DNA of 64,000 nucleotides from Anaerococcus murdochii (GCF_019957155.1 NZ_JAIPME010000002.1:2079001-2143000), one strand, 5' to 3'. Positions 43,168 through 53,439 are shown, counted from the first letter of the stretch. The notes: generated by a model not told the origin, from the sequence alone. A program made the numbers and translations.

Positions 43168-44190
43168 TTACCTCGCGTAATTATTTCTTAGTTGGCCACA
43201 TGAAGCGTCTATATCTTGGCCCATGGACCTCCTAATTGTAGCATTTAGGCCTCTTTTTGTAAGTCTTTCCTTGAAGTCTTCAAGGGCCCTTGCACCTGGT
43301 TTTTTATGGTCAAATTCCTCTATTGGATTTAGGGGAATCAAATTTATATGGACATTTTTTCCAAAAAGCAGGTCGTGGAGGTTTTCCACGTCTTCTTTTA
43401 GGTTATTAACACCATCTATTACAACATATTCAAAAGAAACCCTACGGCCTGTCTTGTCAAAATAATAATCTGTAGCCTCTATTAGGTCCTTAATTTTATA
43501 TCTTTTGGCAACCGGCATATAAACAGCCCTTTTTTTATCGTCTGCATAATGAAGACTAAGGGCTAGATTTACGTCAAGGCCAGTGTCTGCCAAATCTTTT
43601 ATCTTTGGAGCAAGACCTGATGTAGACAAGGTTATAGACCTGTGTGATAGGTTCCTGCCCTTAGGATCTGTAATTATTTCTATAAACTTTTTAATGTTAG
43701 AAAAATTATCTAAAGGCTCGCCAATGCCCATTATTACAATATTTGAAATTGGTCCGTTAATTCTTTCTAAAAGATAAACTTCTTCGATTAGCTCTGAAGC
43801 TGTCATATTTCTAACCAATCCATTTTTTGTTGATGCACAAAAAGTACAACCCATTCTACAGCCAACTTGGCTTGAAATGCAGATTGTAGACCTATCCTTA
43901 TAATCCATGTAAACTGCTTCTACTATATTTTTATCAGCAAGTTCCAAAAGGTATTTCTTTGTTGAATCCATTTTTGATTCGAAAGTCTTAAGGACCTTTA
44001 TTTTATCAAAGTAAAAGTCAGATTTAAGGTCTTCTCGCATCTTTAGTGGCAGGTCGGTCATTTGATCAAAATCATTAATTCTATTGACATGAATTGACCT
44101 ATAAACCTGCTTTGCCCTAAATTTCTGGTAGGACTTCTCCTTAAATAAGTCTTCGATTTCACCTATTGTCTTATCATTTATACTAATCAT
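43168..44190 (-). CDS. rlmN: 23S rRNA/tRNA (adenine-C2)-methyltransferase RlmN
   Basis: The 340-residue radical SAM enzyme has the cluster motif QVGCRMGCTFCAST (C-x3-C-x2-C), GIGEPLDNF and the conserved catalytic Cys near the end (DIDASCGQL). It methylates A2503 of 23S rRNA and A37 of tRNAs. The start at 44190 (ATGATTAG overlap with the rsmB stop) gives the normal length; a frame open to 44238 lies inside rsmB and is not used. Confidence 0.95.
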   Translation of the reverse strand: MISINDKTIGEIEDLFKEKSYQKFRAKQVYRSIHVNRINDFDQMTDLPLKMREDLKSDFYFDKIKVLKTFESKMDSTKKYLLELADKNIVEAVYMDYKDRSTICISSQVGCRMGCTFCASTKNGLVRNMTASELIEEVYLLERINGPISNIVIMGIGEPLDNFSNIKKFIEIITDPKGRNLSHRSITLSTSGLAPKIKDLADTGLDVNLALSLHYADDKKRAVYMPVAKRYKIKDLIEATDYYFDKTGRRVSFEYVVIDGVNNLKEDVENLHDLLFGKNVHINLIPLNPIEEFDHKKPGARALEDFKERLTKRGLNATIRRSMGQDIDASCGQLRNNYAR

Positions 44191-45469
44191 TAATTTTCCT
44201 AAATTTACTGATGAAAAATCCATCAGTCTTATCTTCAAAACTTTTGTATTCTATAAAATCTTTGCCGTCAATTTGAACCAATTCTAGGTTTTCTTTTCCT
44301 AATAGAAATTTAAAATTATCCCTATTTTCAAGTGGACCTATAGTACAGGTTGAATAGACTAAATAACCGCCTTTTTTGACGTATTTTATAGCATTTTCTA
44401 GAATCTCTCTTTGAAGGCTTCCTAGCCTTACAATCGTTTCCTTAGTTCTATTATATCGTATTTCGGGCTTTCTTCCTACTACTCCGAGCCCAGAACAAGG
44501 AGCATCGATCAAACAATAGTCAAATTTGTTTGAAAAATCTTCTACAAAGCTTGAAGCATCAAAGTTTGTAAGCTTTATATTTTTTAGTCCCAATCTCTCG
44601 ATATTTTCTAAAATAAGCTTATTTTTAGCCTCTGAAATATCATTCGCAACAATTTCTGCTGTATTTTTTGTATATTCACCAAGGTAGGTAGTTTTTGTAC
44701 CTGGGGCTGCGCATAAATCTAAAATCCTACTATTTTCATTCGGATCTAAGACCTCAACCGCCTTCATAGATGCCTCTTGCTGGATGGTAAAAAATCCATC
44801 CTCAAAAAATCTAGACGCCGCAAGTCCAGCAGGATTTTTAACTATAAGACTATTTTCAGAAATATTTCCTTCTTCTATTTCAAATCCAGAATCTATAAGA
44901 AAATTTTTTATATCCTCTTTATTAGTCTTTAAATTATTTACCCTGATAGATAGGTCCTTGATCCTGTCAGCATCCCTCAAAAAAGCCTTGGTGTAGTCCA
45001 TTCCGTAAAAATCATAGATATATCTAGTAATTTCTTCTGGGAAAGAATACCTGATTGATAGGCTCTTTATGTCGTCTTTTTCATAAATTGTCGCAACTTC
45101 CTTTTCGTCCCTAATAAAGGCCCTTAGGATAGCATTGACGAAACCTGTTGACCTCTTATTTTTAGACTTGGTTAGGTCTACAAGTTTATCAACTGTCGCA
45201 TAGTCCTTAGTTCCTAAAAAGTGAATATTATAAATTCCTATTTCTAGGATTAAGAGCACATTTTTGTGGATTTTCTTAAGCCTGGTGTCAGACAATTTCC
45301 TAATCATGTAGTCGATATAGATTTTATTTTCCAAAACCCCATAGACTGTTTTTGTGATTAGAGGAAGGTTATTAGCCCTTCCCGCATAAGTATTTATCAT
45401 ATCTGATGACTTTTGATCTTCATAGATAACGGCTTTTAGAATATTAAAGATTATATCAAGATCAGTCAT
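44183..45469 (-). CDS. rsmB: 16S rRNA (cytosine(967)-C5)-methyltransferase RsmB
   Basis: The 428-residue enzyme carries an N-terminal NusB-like domain, the SAM motif RILDLCAAPGTKTTYLGE, the DAPCSGLGVVGRKPEI loop with one catalytic cysteine and YSTCTIGPLENRDN with the other. It modifies C967-type 16S rRNA. It overlaps fmt by eight bases and rlmN by eight. Confidence 0.95.
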   Translation of the reverse strand: MTDLDIIFNILKAVIYEDQKSSDMINTYAGRANNLPLITKTVYGVLENKIYIDYMIRKLSDTRLKKIHKNVLLILEIGIYNIHFLGTKDYATVDKLVDLTKSKNKRSTGFVNAILRAFIRDEKEVATIYEKDDIKSLSIRYSFPEEITRYIYDFYGMDYTKAFLRDADRIKDLSIRVNNLKTNKEDIKNFLIDSGFEIEEGNISENSLIVKNPAGLAASRFFEDGFFTIQQEASMKAVEVLDPNENSRILDLCAAPGTKTTYLGEYTKNTAEIVANDISEAKNKLILENIERLGLKNIKLTNFDASSFVEDFSNKFDYCLIDAPCSGLGVVGRKPEIRYNRTKETIVRLGSLQREILENAIKYVKKGGYLVYSTCTIGPLENRDNFKFLLGKENLELVQIDGKDFIEYKSFEDKTDGFFISKFRKIND

Positions 45470-46397
45470 TTTCTAATACGAAACCCACTTCTATTTCATT
45501 TCCCAAAAGGAAAGAAGCTGTATCCATGGCTTTTTTACCAGGAAATTGGATTTTTTCAATCCTAATTGATCCATCTCCTGTTCCTATGACAATTTTATCC
45601 TTTTTGTTAGCTGCAAGAATTTCCCCTGGCTTGCCTTTTAAATCTCCTAAACTTGCCTTGTGAACCTTGGCGTTTTGTCCCTTATAGTCAAAAAAGGCCA
45701 CAGGAAAACCAACCAAAGCTCTAATTTGATCTAAGATTTGGCGGCTTGTTCTATTCCAGTCAATCCTTCCCATTTCCTTATCAATTTTTGTGCAATATGT
45801 TGCTTTATCATCATCTTGAACAATCCTATTTTCATAAACTTGGTCAAAATTTAAAAGGGCATCCCTAATAGCTTCTGCACCGATTTTGCCGAGTTTATCT
45901 TCTAGGTCAAAATAATCATCACTTGGGTCAATATCCATTTCTCTTTGGATAAGGATATCCCCAGAGTCCATGGCTTTTTCAATTAACATGGCGGTTGCAG
46001 CTGTCTTTTCGTCCCCATTTAGGAGGGTAAACTGCATTGGACTTGCTCCCCTGTATAGTGGAAGAAGGGATGGGTGTAAGTTTATTATCCTATCCTTAAA
46101 ATTATCTAGAAGTATATTTTTTATTAGCTGACCAAAAGCAACTACAACAATGTAGTCGATTTCAAGGTCTTTTAGCATCTTTACAAAGTCTTCAGTATTT
46201 ACAGAATCTGGTGTTTCTACCCTAATGCCATTGTCTTCTGCGTATTTTTTAACAGGAGTTGGACTAAATTTATTTCTAGACCTCTTCTTGTCTTTTCCTG
46301 AAACGACTAACTTTAAATTTATATTTTCATCCTTATAAAGAATATCCAAAGTCTGCAAAGCAAACTTTGGATTACCCATAAAACATATATTAATCAT
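45462..46397 (-). CDS. fmt: Methionyl-tRNA formyltransferase
   Basis: The 311-residue enzyme has NICFMGNPKFALQTLD, the catalytic loop NLHPSLLPLYRGASPMQ and DSGDILIQ, followed by the C-terminal OB-type domain. It formylates initiator Met-tRNA. It overlaps def, the deformylase that removes the formyl group, by eight bases. Confidence 0.95.
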   Translation of the reverse strand: MINICFMGNPKFALQTLDILYKDENINLKLVVSGKDKKRSRNKFSPTPVKKYAEDNGIRVETPDSVNTEDFVKMLKDLEIDYIVVVAFGQLIKNILLDNFKDRIINLHPSLLPLYRGASPMQFTLLNGDEKTAATAMLIEKAMDSGDILIQREMDIDPSDDYFDLEDKLGKIGAEAIRDALLNFDQVYENRIVQDDDKATYCTKIDKEMGRIDWNRTSRQILDQIRALVGFPVAFFDYKGQNAKVHKASLGDLKGKPGEILAANKKDKIVIGTGDGSIRIEKIQFPGKKAMDTASFLLGNEIEVGFVLEND

Positions 46398-46875
46398 TGA
46401 TTTCTACCAATTCTTCTGGCTTGTACTCTTCGATATACTTATCCTTAAATAAAATACCGTCGAGATGGTCAATTTCATGGCAAAGAATTACTGCTGGAAA
46501 GCCGTGGGCGTCCCAGATCTTTTCCTCTCCATTTTCATCTAAATATTTAACTTTAACATGCTCTGGTCTTTTTACAGTCGCATTAAATTCAGGTATAGAA
46601 AGACAACCTTCTACCCCAATTTGTTCTCCGTCTTTTTCAATTATTTCTGGATTTACAAGTTTTACTAGGCTATCTTCCCCATCTCTTGGGTCCACAACAA
46701 TAACCCTTCTAAGGATACCTACTTGTGGAGCTGCAAGGCCAACCCCATCTGCGTCATACATGGTCTCTGCCATGTCATCTAAAAGGACTCTAATCCTGTC
46801 TGTAACTTGATCTACCGGTCTTGAGATCTTTCTTAAAATCGGATCTCCGTCTATTCTTATATTTCTAATTGCCAT
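46390..46875 (-). CDS. def: Peptide deformylase
   Basis: The 161-residue metalloenzyme shows motif 1 GVGLAAPQVG, motif 2 EGCLSIPEF and motif 3 HEIDHLDGILF, the Fe-binding set. It starts at 46875 after AAGGAGGAAGT; a start at 46914 lacks a ribosome site. It is the first gene of the fmt-rsmB-rlmN-PP2C-prkC-rsgA-rpe series; the priA gene often found upstream is absent, and smc is there instead. Confidence 0.95.
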   Translation of the reverse strand: MAIRNIRIDGDPILRKISRPVDQVTDRIRVLLDDMAETMYDADGVGLAAPQVGILRRVIVVDPRDGEDSLVKLVNPEIIEKDGEQIGVEGCLSIPEFNATVKRPEHVKVKYLDENGEEKIWDAHGFPAVILCHEIDHLDGILFKDKYIEEYKPEELVEIND

Positions 46876-46960
46876 ACTTCCTCCTTTGGAATAATTCCTA
46901 GAATTTATCTGCAATTTAATCTTTCTTATCCTTACTATTTTACTAGTTTTAGGCTTTTAT

Positions 46961-49900
46961 TCAATTTTCTCCAAAGCCTATGGAATAAAGCTTTGAGATA
47001 CCCTCATCATCTATGGTTACGCCGTGGATTTTCTCTGCAAGCTGCATGGTTGTCTGCCTGTGGGTAATCATGATAAATTGGGTCTTGTCTGATAGGCCCT
47101 TTAGGTATTCTATATATCTTTTGATATTAGCTTCGTCAAGGGCAGCGTCAATCTCATCAAGGATTGAAAATGGAGCTGGATTTTGCTCAAAAATAGCAAA
47201 TAAAAGGGCTACTGCTGTGAGGGCCTTTTCTCCACCTGATAATAACGAGATTGACTTTAGGGACTTGCTTGGTGGTTTTGCCTCAATTTCAACCCCTGCT
47301 GTCAGGAAGTCTTCGCTATCTAATATTAGCCTTGCATCTCCACCCATGAAAAGAATTTTGAAAATTTTAGTAAAATTCTCATTTATGATAGCAAAGTTTT
47401 TTGAAAACTCATCCTTCATTTCCTTTTCAAGTCTTACAATCATCTTTTCAATATCAGATTTTGAATTTTTCAAATCCTCGACCTGAGCTTTTATAAAATT
47501 AACTTCCTTATCGATATTATCGAAATCTTCAAGGGCAGTTTCTGTGAAAAATCCTACTTCATTTATCCTTTTTTGGATATCTATTAATTCAGATTTTGTT
47601 GGACTTATTTTCTCATCTGCCTTAAATTTCTCAGCCAAATCATCAAGGCTCATTGTTATATAAGGGCTAACCTCATCTTCCAGATTCTTATAATTTTCAT
47701 TGGCAGAATCAAGTTTATAAGAAATTTTAACCCTCTCTAGATCAAGTTTTTTTATTTCTTCCTCAAACTTTTGATTTTCTTCAATTAATTTGCTATTTTC
47801 TCCCTCTCTTTTTGATAGGCTATTCTTTAGGTCAGAAATTGTTTGTCTTAGTTTTTCAGCTTCCTCTTGATAAAGCTTGATTGATTTTTCTAGAGTTTCT
47901 GCCTTTTTCTTTGACTCTTCTAGGTCATTTTCTAGATTAGCAAATAGTTTTTCCTGGATTTTTTTGTTTTCCCTAATATCTTCCAATGAATTTTTGATAT
48001 TGGCCAAGGAATTTTCCAAAAGGCTCTTATCCCTCTTATTTATTTCAAGCTTGTTTGTAAGACTAATGATTTCTTCTTTTAAAATATCAAAAGCCTTAGA
48101 CTTTTCAGCAAGTTTAGTATTTTGACCTTCAAGGTCTTCCTTAAGGCTAATTTCTTCTGCCTTAAGTCTTTCAATATCAATATCAGATTCCCTTTCTTCA
48201 TAGTCAGGACCTGATCCATCAAGGTCTGTCCTCTGCTGGCTAAGAGATTCTATCTTTAACCTCAATCTTTCAATGTCGCTTGTAAGGTCTTTTCTCTTAT
48301 TTTCTTTATCTTCAAAATCTTGTTTTAGACCTAATAAGTCATTTTTCTTAGAGCCTAAATCTTGGTTTATTTCAGAAATTCTTTTTTCAAAATCTTTTTG
48401 TTTTACATTTAAGTTATTTATCGAATTTTCTAAATCACTTAGTTTTTTCTTCCTATTTAAAAGATTGGTTGATGAACGTTTATTTTTATTTGTTCCTGCA
48501 ACCATTGATCCCCAAGTGTTGATTATATCAAGGTTTAAACTTATTATCCTGTAACCTTTTATCTTTTTAGATAAAGAAATAGCATCATCTATATCTTTTA
48601 CAACCACAGTTGATCCCAAAAAGTGACCAATAATACTTGTTAATTTGGGATCATAGGCTACAAGCTCATAGGCCATGGCTATAACTTCAGGCTCTCTAGG
48701 TCTTTCTTTCAAGAATGAATTTATAGAATCAATTGGTAAAAAGGTTAGCCTGCCTAGCCTTTCCCTATTTACAAAATTAATTAATTCTCTGGTGTCTTCC
48801 TTTGTCCTTGTTACTATATTTTGAAGGCCTGAGCCAATCAGAGTGTCAATTATTTCCTCATAAGAATTTTTTACCGAAATCAAATTGGCAAGAGTATCTA
48901 AATAAAAACCTCCAAGCCCATTTATCTTTGTCTTCTTAAGAAAATCTTGGACTGGGTAAAAATATCCCTGGTTATTATCCAAGAGGTTCTTTTCGATTTT
49001 GTAATCAGAAAGGAGGGACTTTAGGTCTAATTTTAGATTATTTAGGTTAGAGATTGACCTATCTAATTCTTCATTTGCCTTATTTATAGCCTCAGCAAGA
49101 TTCTTTGTTTTTTCTTTTAGATCTAATATTTCACCATCAAGGATTTTCTCAGCTGACCTTAGAGACTCGTATTCTTTTTCAAGTTGAGCTATTTCTAAGT
49201 CAAGCTTTTCTATTCTTTGCCTTTTCTCTTCAAGGTCTTTTTTTCTTTTTTCATCTATGATAGCCCTTGATTTTTCAAAGACTTGATAGTCTAAAATCTT
49301 AGCCTTAACTTCTTCATAGGCTATTTTTTCCTTGAAGATTTCATCATTTAAGGATTTTATTTCCTTTTCTAATCTGTCCCTAGTTTCTTTTTTGATTTTC
49401 AAATCATTTTCGATTTCAAGGATAGATTTTTCTATTTGACCAAGGCTATCTTCCTTTTCCTCTAATTCCTTTGAATCTTTACTAAAATTAGTCTCAAGAC
49501 TTGATAAGACATCAGCAATTCTCGCCCTATCTTTTTCGTCATAATCGAGTTTTTGCTCATTTAATTTTAGGCTTGAGTGAGCCTTTTCTATATTTTTCTC
49601 ATAGGAAGAAAGGCTCGCCAAAAGATTTTCAAGCCTTTCCTTATCGAGGTCGTAGTCTTTTTTGAAGGGACTGAGCTTTTCTTTTATTTCTAAATTTTGA
49701 CTTTCTAGAGTCTTTATATTTTCATCAATATCTCTAATTTGATTTTTTAGATTATCTCTCTTTTTAATTAGGTCATAGGACTTGTTTTTTAGATAAAAAA
49801 ATGACTTTTTATTTATTTCTTCAGTCAAATCCCTGTGCTTTAGGTAATTTTCCTTGTAGGTCTTAAATAAATTGTAGTCTTTTTTCTTATATTCGAGTTC

Positions 49901-50473
49901 CTTCTCTATTATTTCAAGGTCATCATTAACAGACTCTAATTTTTTGCTAGCTTCATCACGCCTATACTTGTGCTTAGAAATACCAGAAGCTTCTTCAAAT
50001 ATAGCTCTCCTATCCTTAGGAGAAGACATAATTATCTCATCAATCCTGCCCTGGCCAATTATGGAATAGCCTTCCTTACCAACGCCGGTGTCAAAAAATA
50101 ATTCCCTAATATCCTTAAGCCTGACTCTCTTGTCATTTATTTTATATTCATTTTCCCCAGACCTATAAATCCTACGAGTGATAGCGACCTTGTCATAAGG
50201 AATGTCGAGCTTCTTATTTTCATTAGAAAAATTAAGCTTAACTTCAGCTATATTCATGGAGCTTTTTGCCCCTGTAAAGATAACATCCTTCATATTAGCC
50301 CCACGAAGGCTTTTTACGGATTGTTCTCCCAAAACCCACCTTACGGCGTCAGAAATATTAGACTTACCTGACCCATTTGGACCAACAACTGCTGTTATCT
50401 GGCTATCAAATTTTATTGTTGTTTTTTCAGCAAAGGACTTAAAACCTTTAAGCTCTATACTTTCTAGTCTAAT
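46961..50473 (-). CDS. smc: Chromosome segregation protein SMC, ATT start
   Basis: The protein is 1170 residues when read from ATT at 50471-50473. From there it encodes RLESIELKGFKSFAEKT and Walker A VVGPNGSGKSN; long coiled coils, a hinge around residues 510-680, signature SLLSGGEKALTAVALLF and Walker B FSILDEIDAALDEAN follow. The codon before ATT is a TAA stop, and the next ATG or TTG in frame comes after the P-loop, so initiation must be at ATT. GGTGGTG lies at the right distance. The start overlaps the stop of the radical SAM gene. Confidence 0.93.
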   Translation of the reverse strand: MRLESIELKGFKSFAEKTTIKFDSQITAVVGPNGSGKSNISDAVRWVLGEQSVKSLRGANMKDVIFTGAKSSMNIAEVKLNFSNENKKLDIPYDKVAITRRIYRSGENEYKINDKRVRLKDIRELFFDTGVGKEGYSIIGQGRIDEIIMSSPKDRRAIFEEASGISKHKYRRDEASKKLESVNDDLEIIEKELEYKKKDYNLFKTYKENYLKHRDLTEEINKKSFFYLKNKSYDLIKKRDNLKNQIRDIDENIKTLESQNLEIKEKLSPFKKDYDLDKERLENLLASLSSYEKNIEKAHSSLKLNEQKLDYDEKDRARIADVLSSLETNFSKDSKELEEKEDSLGQIEKSILEIENDLKIKKETRDRLEKEIKSLNDEIFKEKIAYEEVKAKILDYQVFEKSRAIIDEKRKKDLEEKRQRIEKLDLEIAQLEKEYESLRSAEKILDGEILDLKEKTKNLAEAINKANEELDRSISNLNNLKLDLKSLLSDYKIEKNLLDNNQGYFYPVQDFLKKTKINGLGGFYLDTLANLISVKNSYEEIIDTLIGSGLQNIVTRTKEDTRELINFVNRERLGRLTFLPIDSINSFLKERPREPEVIAMAYELVAYDPKLTSIIGHFLGSTVVVKDIDDAISLSKKIKGYRIISLNLDIINTWGSMVAGTNKNKRSSTNLLNRKKKLSDLENSINNLNVKQKDFEKRISEINQDLGSKKNDLLGLKQDFEDKENKRKDLTSDIERLRLKIESLSQQRTDLDGSGPDYEERESDIDIERLKAEEISLKEDLEGQNTKLAEKSKAFDILKEEIISLTNKLEINKRDKSLLENSLANIKNSLEDIRENKKIQEKLFANLENDLEESKKKAETLEKSIKLYQEEAEKLRQTISDLKNSLSKREGENSKLIEENQKFEEEIKKLDLERVKISYKLDSANENYKNLEDEVSPYITMSLDDLAEKFKADEKISPTKSELIDIQKRINEVGFFTETALEDFDNIDKEVNFIKAQVEDLKNSKSDIEKMIVRLEKEMKDEFSKNFAIINENFTKIFKILFMGGDARLILDSEDFLTAGVEIEAKPPSKSLKSISLLSGGEKALTAVALLFAIFEQNPAPFSILDEIDAALDEANIKRYIEYLKGLSDKTQFIMITHRQTTMQLAEKIHGVTIDDEGISKLYSIGFGEN

Positions 50474-51539
50474 TTAAATCACCACCGTACTTTTTTTCTA
50501 CATAGGATTTTGTAAATGCTTTTAAATCCAAATCAATTTTTTTAGATTCATTTTCCAAATAAAAATCAAGGTCATTTACAAAGGCCATTTTAATCTTGTA
50601 TTTGTCGTAAAAATATTTCTTGTTAGATTTTTTATTACCTGCTATCAAAGAAATATCCTTAGCTTTTGCATGGATAAGGACATCTCCCCTTATATTTTCA
50701 CTCTTAATAATTTCTTCAAGGTAGAGCCTATAAATATAAGCCTCCACAAGCTGCCTCATAGCGGCATGGAAAGGTCCTGCGACCACATCTCTTCCTTCAT
50801 TAATGTTTTCTGTTGGCTGAAGACCAATCCTAATTACATTAATATCCTTATATTCAAATATCATTAGGATTTCCGCAGAAATTTCTACCGCCTCCTCAAG
50901 GCTTAGAGGCTGGTAGAGACCTGCTTGGTAGAGTTTTTCAAGCTTAGTATCCTTTATAACTAGGGTTGGGTAAATCCTAGCTATATCTGGTTTTATTCTC
51001 GCTGATTCAAGAGCAGTTGCAAGAATTTTTTCCCTATCATCTTTATATAAACCCGGCATAATTTGATGGCCCAGAGTAAAGCCATAATCTTTTATGAGTT
51101 TACTTGCCATTTTTGAATCAAGGGCAGAGTGGCCCCTCTCATTTGCGCAAAGGACTTCGTCGTCAAAGGACTGGATACCAAGTTCAATCGTGTCTACCTC
51201 ATAGGCCTTTAAAGTATCTAGAATGGAATTATTTATATAATCAGGCCTGGTTGAGAGTCTGATTCTATCAATAATGCCCTTCTTTTTGTAGTCTCCTGCA
51301 ATTTTCAAATAAGAAACCATAGTTTCATAGGGAAGGCCTGTAAAAGATCCGCCATAAAAAGCAATTTCTTTTCTACTTTCTTTATCTTTAAAATAAGACA
51401 AATAATCTTCTACCTGCTTTCTAATAGAGTCATCATCCGCCTTGTCTTTGTAATTTGTAATTTTTACCTGGTTACAAAAGGCACAATCATGTGGGCAACC
51501 CAAAAAGGGTATGAAAATAGGAATAATTTGTCTAGTCAT
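50469..51539 (-). CDS. Radical SAM protein (Elp3/YhcC-like)
   Basis: The 356-residue protein has the cluster motif FLGCPHDCAFCNQ (C-x3-C-x2-C, residues 14-21), FYGGSFTGLP, IELGIQSFDDEVL and LGHQIMPGLYKDD. It belongs to the uncharacterised Elp3-like radical SAM group commonly found between rnc and smc in Clostridia. The product is unknown; tRNA modification is possible. It overlaps rnc by eight bases. Confidence 0.85.
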   Translation of the reverse strand: MTRQIIPIFIPFLGCPHDCAFCNQVKITNYKDKADDDSIRKQVEDYLSYFKDKESRKEIAFYGGSFTGLPYETMVSYLKIAGDYKKKGIIDRIRLSTRPDYINNSILDTLKAYEVDTIELGIQSFDDEVLCANERGHSALDSKMASKLIKDYGFTLGHQIMPGLYKDDREKILATALESARIKPDIARIYPTLVIKDTKLEKLYQAGLYQPLSLEEAVEISAEILMIFEYKDINVIRIGLQPTENINEGRDVVAGPFHAAMRQLVEAYIYRLYLEEIIKSENIRGDVLIHAKAKDISLIAGNKKSNKKYFYDKYKIKMAFVNDLDFYLENESKKIDLDLKAFTKSYVEKKYGGDLN

Positions 51540-52245
51540 TATCGATCAACTCGCAAGCGGCCTTAGCAGCCATCTGTTCTGCTGTTTTTTTATTTTTCCC
51601 ACAACCTTGGGCTAGGGGTCTGTTTCCAAGCCTTACTTCCATGGTGAAAGTCTTATCGTGCTCTGGTCCTTCTTCCTTGATTAATTCATAAGAAAGATTC
51701 TTCTTGCTGTGGGTATTGTAATATTCCTGAAGCCTAGTTTTGTAATCTAAGAACATTGAATCATCGTTTATAATTTCTAAGACTTCTTCCCTATAATTAT
51801 CCCTAAGAAATTGAAAAAGTCTCTCATATGAAGAATCCAAATATATTGCCGCACACATAGCCTCAAAAGTGTCTGCTTTTACATGTTTTTTAAGCTTGCC
51901 GCCTTGTTTTTTCTCTCCCATGCCAAATCTTAAATATTTTGTTAGGTCAAATTTTTCGCTGGCCTTGGCAAAAGAATCTGTACACACAATCCTAGACCTA
52001 GTCCTAGTTAGCCAACCTTCAGGTTTCTCCTTGTAAGATTTGAAAAGATATTCGCTTACAACCATATCAAGGACAGTATCCCCCAAAAATTCAAGTCTTT
52101 CGTTGGATTTAGTCTTTACTCTCGCTTCATTTGTGAAGGATGAATGAGTAAAGGCTACATCTATCAATGCCTTGTCATTGAAGCTGTAGCCTATACTTTT
52201 TTCAAATTCTTCGATTTTTTCTAGTCTATCTTTTGACAAAGACAT
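51532..52245 (-). CDS. rnc: Ribonuclease III
   Basis: The 237-residue protein has the signature NERLEFLGDTVLDMVVSEYL, the second acidic site DTFEAMCAAIYLD and a C-terminal double-stranded RNA-binding domain (YKTRLQEYYNTHS to KTAEQMAAKAACELI). It cuts rRNA precursors and duplex RNAs. It is directly adjacent to acpP. Confidence 0.95.
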   Translation of the reverse strand: MSLSKDRLEKIEEFEKSIGYSFNDKALIDVAFTHSSFTNEARVKTKSNERLEFLGDTVLDMVVSEYLFKSYKEKPEGWLTRTRSRIVCTDSFAKASEKFDLTKYLRFGMGEKKQGGKLKKHVKADTFEAMCAAIYLDSSYERLFQFLRDNYREEVLEIINDDSMFLDYKTRLQEYYNTHSKKNLSYELIKEEGPEHDKTFTMEVRLGNRPLAQGCGKNKKTAEQMAAKAACELIDND

Positions 52246-52469
52246 TAGTTTTTACTTTCTATTAAACTTACTATATCTGAAAGAGTTTCGATTTCGTCGA
52301 GCTCCTCATCAGTAAATTCTATATCGAATTCTTCTTCAATAACCATGATAAAATCAACTAGGTCGATTGAATCGATATCCATATCGGAAATTTTGCCTTC
52401 AAAATCTAGGTCTGAAGTATCGATATCAAGATTTTCTTCTGCTAGTTTTACTAATTGTTCTCTAATCAT
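52245..52469 (-). CDS. acpP: Acyl carrier protein
   Basis: The 74-residue acidic protein has the phosphopantetheine serine in DIDSIDLVDFIMVIEEEF, and the DEELDEIETLSDIVSLIE ending typical of fatty-acid ACPs. The usual DSLD motif is DSID here. It lies between plsX (overlap of eight bases) and rnc. Confidence 0.93.
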   Translation of the reverse strand: MIREQLVKLAEENLDIDTSDLDFEGKISDMDIDSIDLVDFIMVIEEEFDIEFTDEELDEIETLSDIVSLIESKN

Positions 52470-53439
52470 TTAATTCTCCTTGTATTTTGTTTATAACATC
52501 CATATTTATATATTCAATGAGTCCTAAAATGGCATTTGAAATCGCTATATCGTTTGAATTGCCGTGGGCTTTATACACATAAGACTTTACCCCTAGTAGT
52601 GGGACACCACCAATATTTTGCGAGCTAAACTTGCCCATAGATTTTGATAAATCATCCTTGATAGCAAGGGCAGCAAGCTTATTCTTAAAGGACTTATAAA
52701 AAATATCCTTCATTTGGGATTTAAAGATTGAAATGACACCTTCAGCAGTTTTTATAGCAATATTTCCTGCAAAACCGTCTGCCACAATGACGTTAACCTT
52801 ACCTGTAAAAAGGTCTCTGGCCTCTACATTGCCCACAAAATTGACTTTTGAATTAGTCAAAAGCTCATAGGCTTCCTTGGTAAGCTTATCTCCCTTGTGA
52901 CTTTCTACCCCAACATTTAAGAGTCCAACCTTTGGGTTTTCAATATGGATAACATTTTCCAAAAATACCTTACCCATGATTGCAAATTCTTCAAGGTAGG
53001 CTGGCTTACAATCCATATTTGCTCCCGAATCCATTAACAAGGTTGGTTCTCCTATACTTGGAAGGGGTGCAGCGAGCGTTGGTCTATCTATGCCATCAAT
53101 TCTTTTTGAAATAAAGATTCCTCCAGCCAAGATGCCTCCAGTAGATCCTGCCGATAAAAGTCCATCGTAGCCTTCTTCCTTTAGTTTATTATAGGCTAAA
53201 ACCAGGGAAGCATCTTTCTTTCTCCTGATGGCTCTTACAGGGTCTTCATCATTTGAAATATATTCGTCAGTGTGGATTATTTCGTAATCTTTGATTTTCC
53301 CATCGATTAGCTTTTCTATTTCTTTTTCATTTCCAACAAATACAGGTATAAAATCTTTTTGTTTTAAGGCTAGGATTGCCCCATCAACAAGGACTTTACT
53401 TCCCTCATCTGCGCCAAATGTATCAATTAATATTTTCAT
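52462..53439 (-). CDS. plsX: Phosphate acyltransferase PlsX
   Basis: The 325-residue protein shows IDTFGADEGSKVLVDGA at the start, VRAIRRKKDASLV, GLLSAGSTGGILAGG and VIVADGFAGNIAIKTAEG. It makes acyl phosphate from acyl-ACP for phospholipid synthesis. The usual upstream neighbour rpmF is separated from it by an IS200-like insertion; a TATAAT-like box near 53465 could drive it. Confidence 0.94.
   Translation of the reverse strand: MKILIDTFGADEGSKVLVDGAILALKQKDFIPVFVGNEKEIEKLIDGKIKDYEIIHTDEYISNDEDPVRAIRRKKDASLVLAYNKLKEEGYDGLLSAGSTGGILAGGIFISKRIDGIDRPTLAAPLPSIGEPTLLMDSGANMDCKPAYLEEFAIMGKVFLENVIHIENPKVGLLNVGVESHKGDKLTKEAYELLTNSKVNFVGNVEARDLFTGKVNVIVADGFAGNIAIKTAEGVISIFKSQMKDIFYKSFKNKLAALAIKDDLSKSMGKFSSQNIGGVPLLGVKSYVYKAHGNSNDIAISNAILGLIEYINMDVINKIQGELND

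Noticed and set aside
46961..50332. Several plus-strand ORFs of 80-160 codons opposite smc
   Set aside because: They are shadows of the coiled-coil coding frame (serine- and phenylalanine-rich complements of lysine/glutamate codons) with no motifs.
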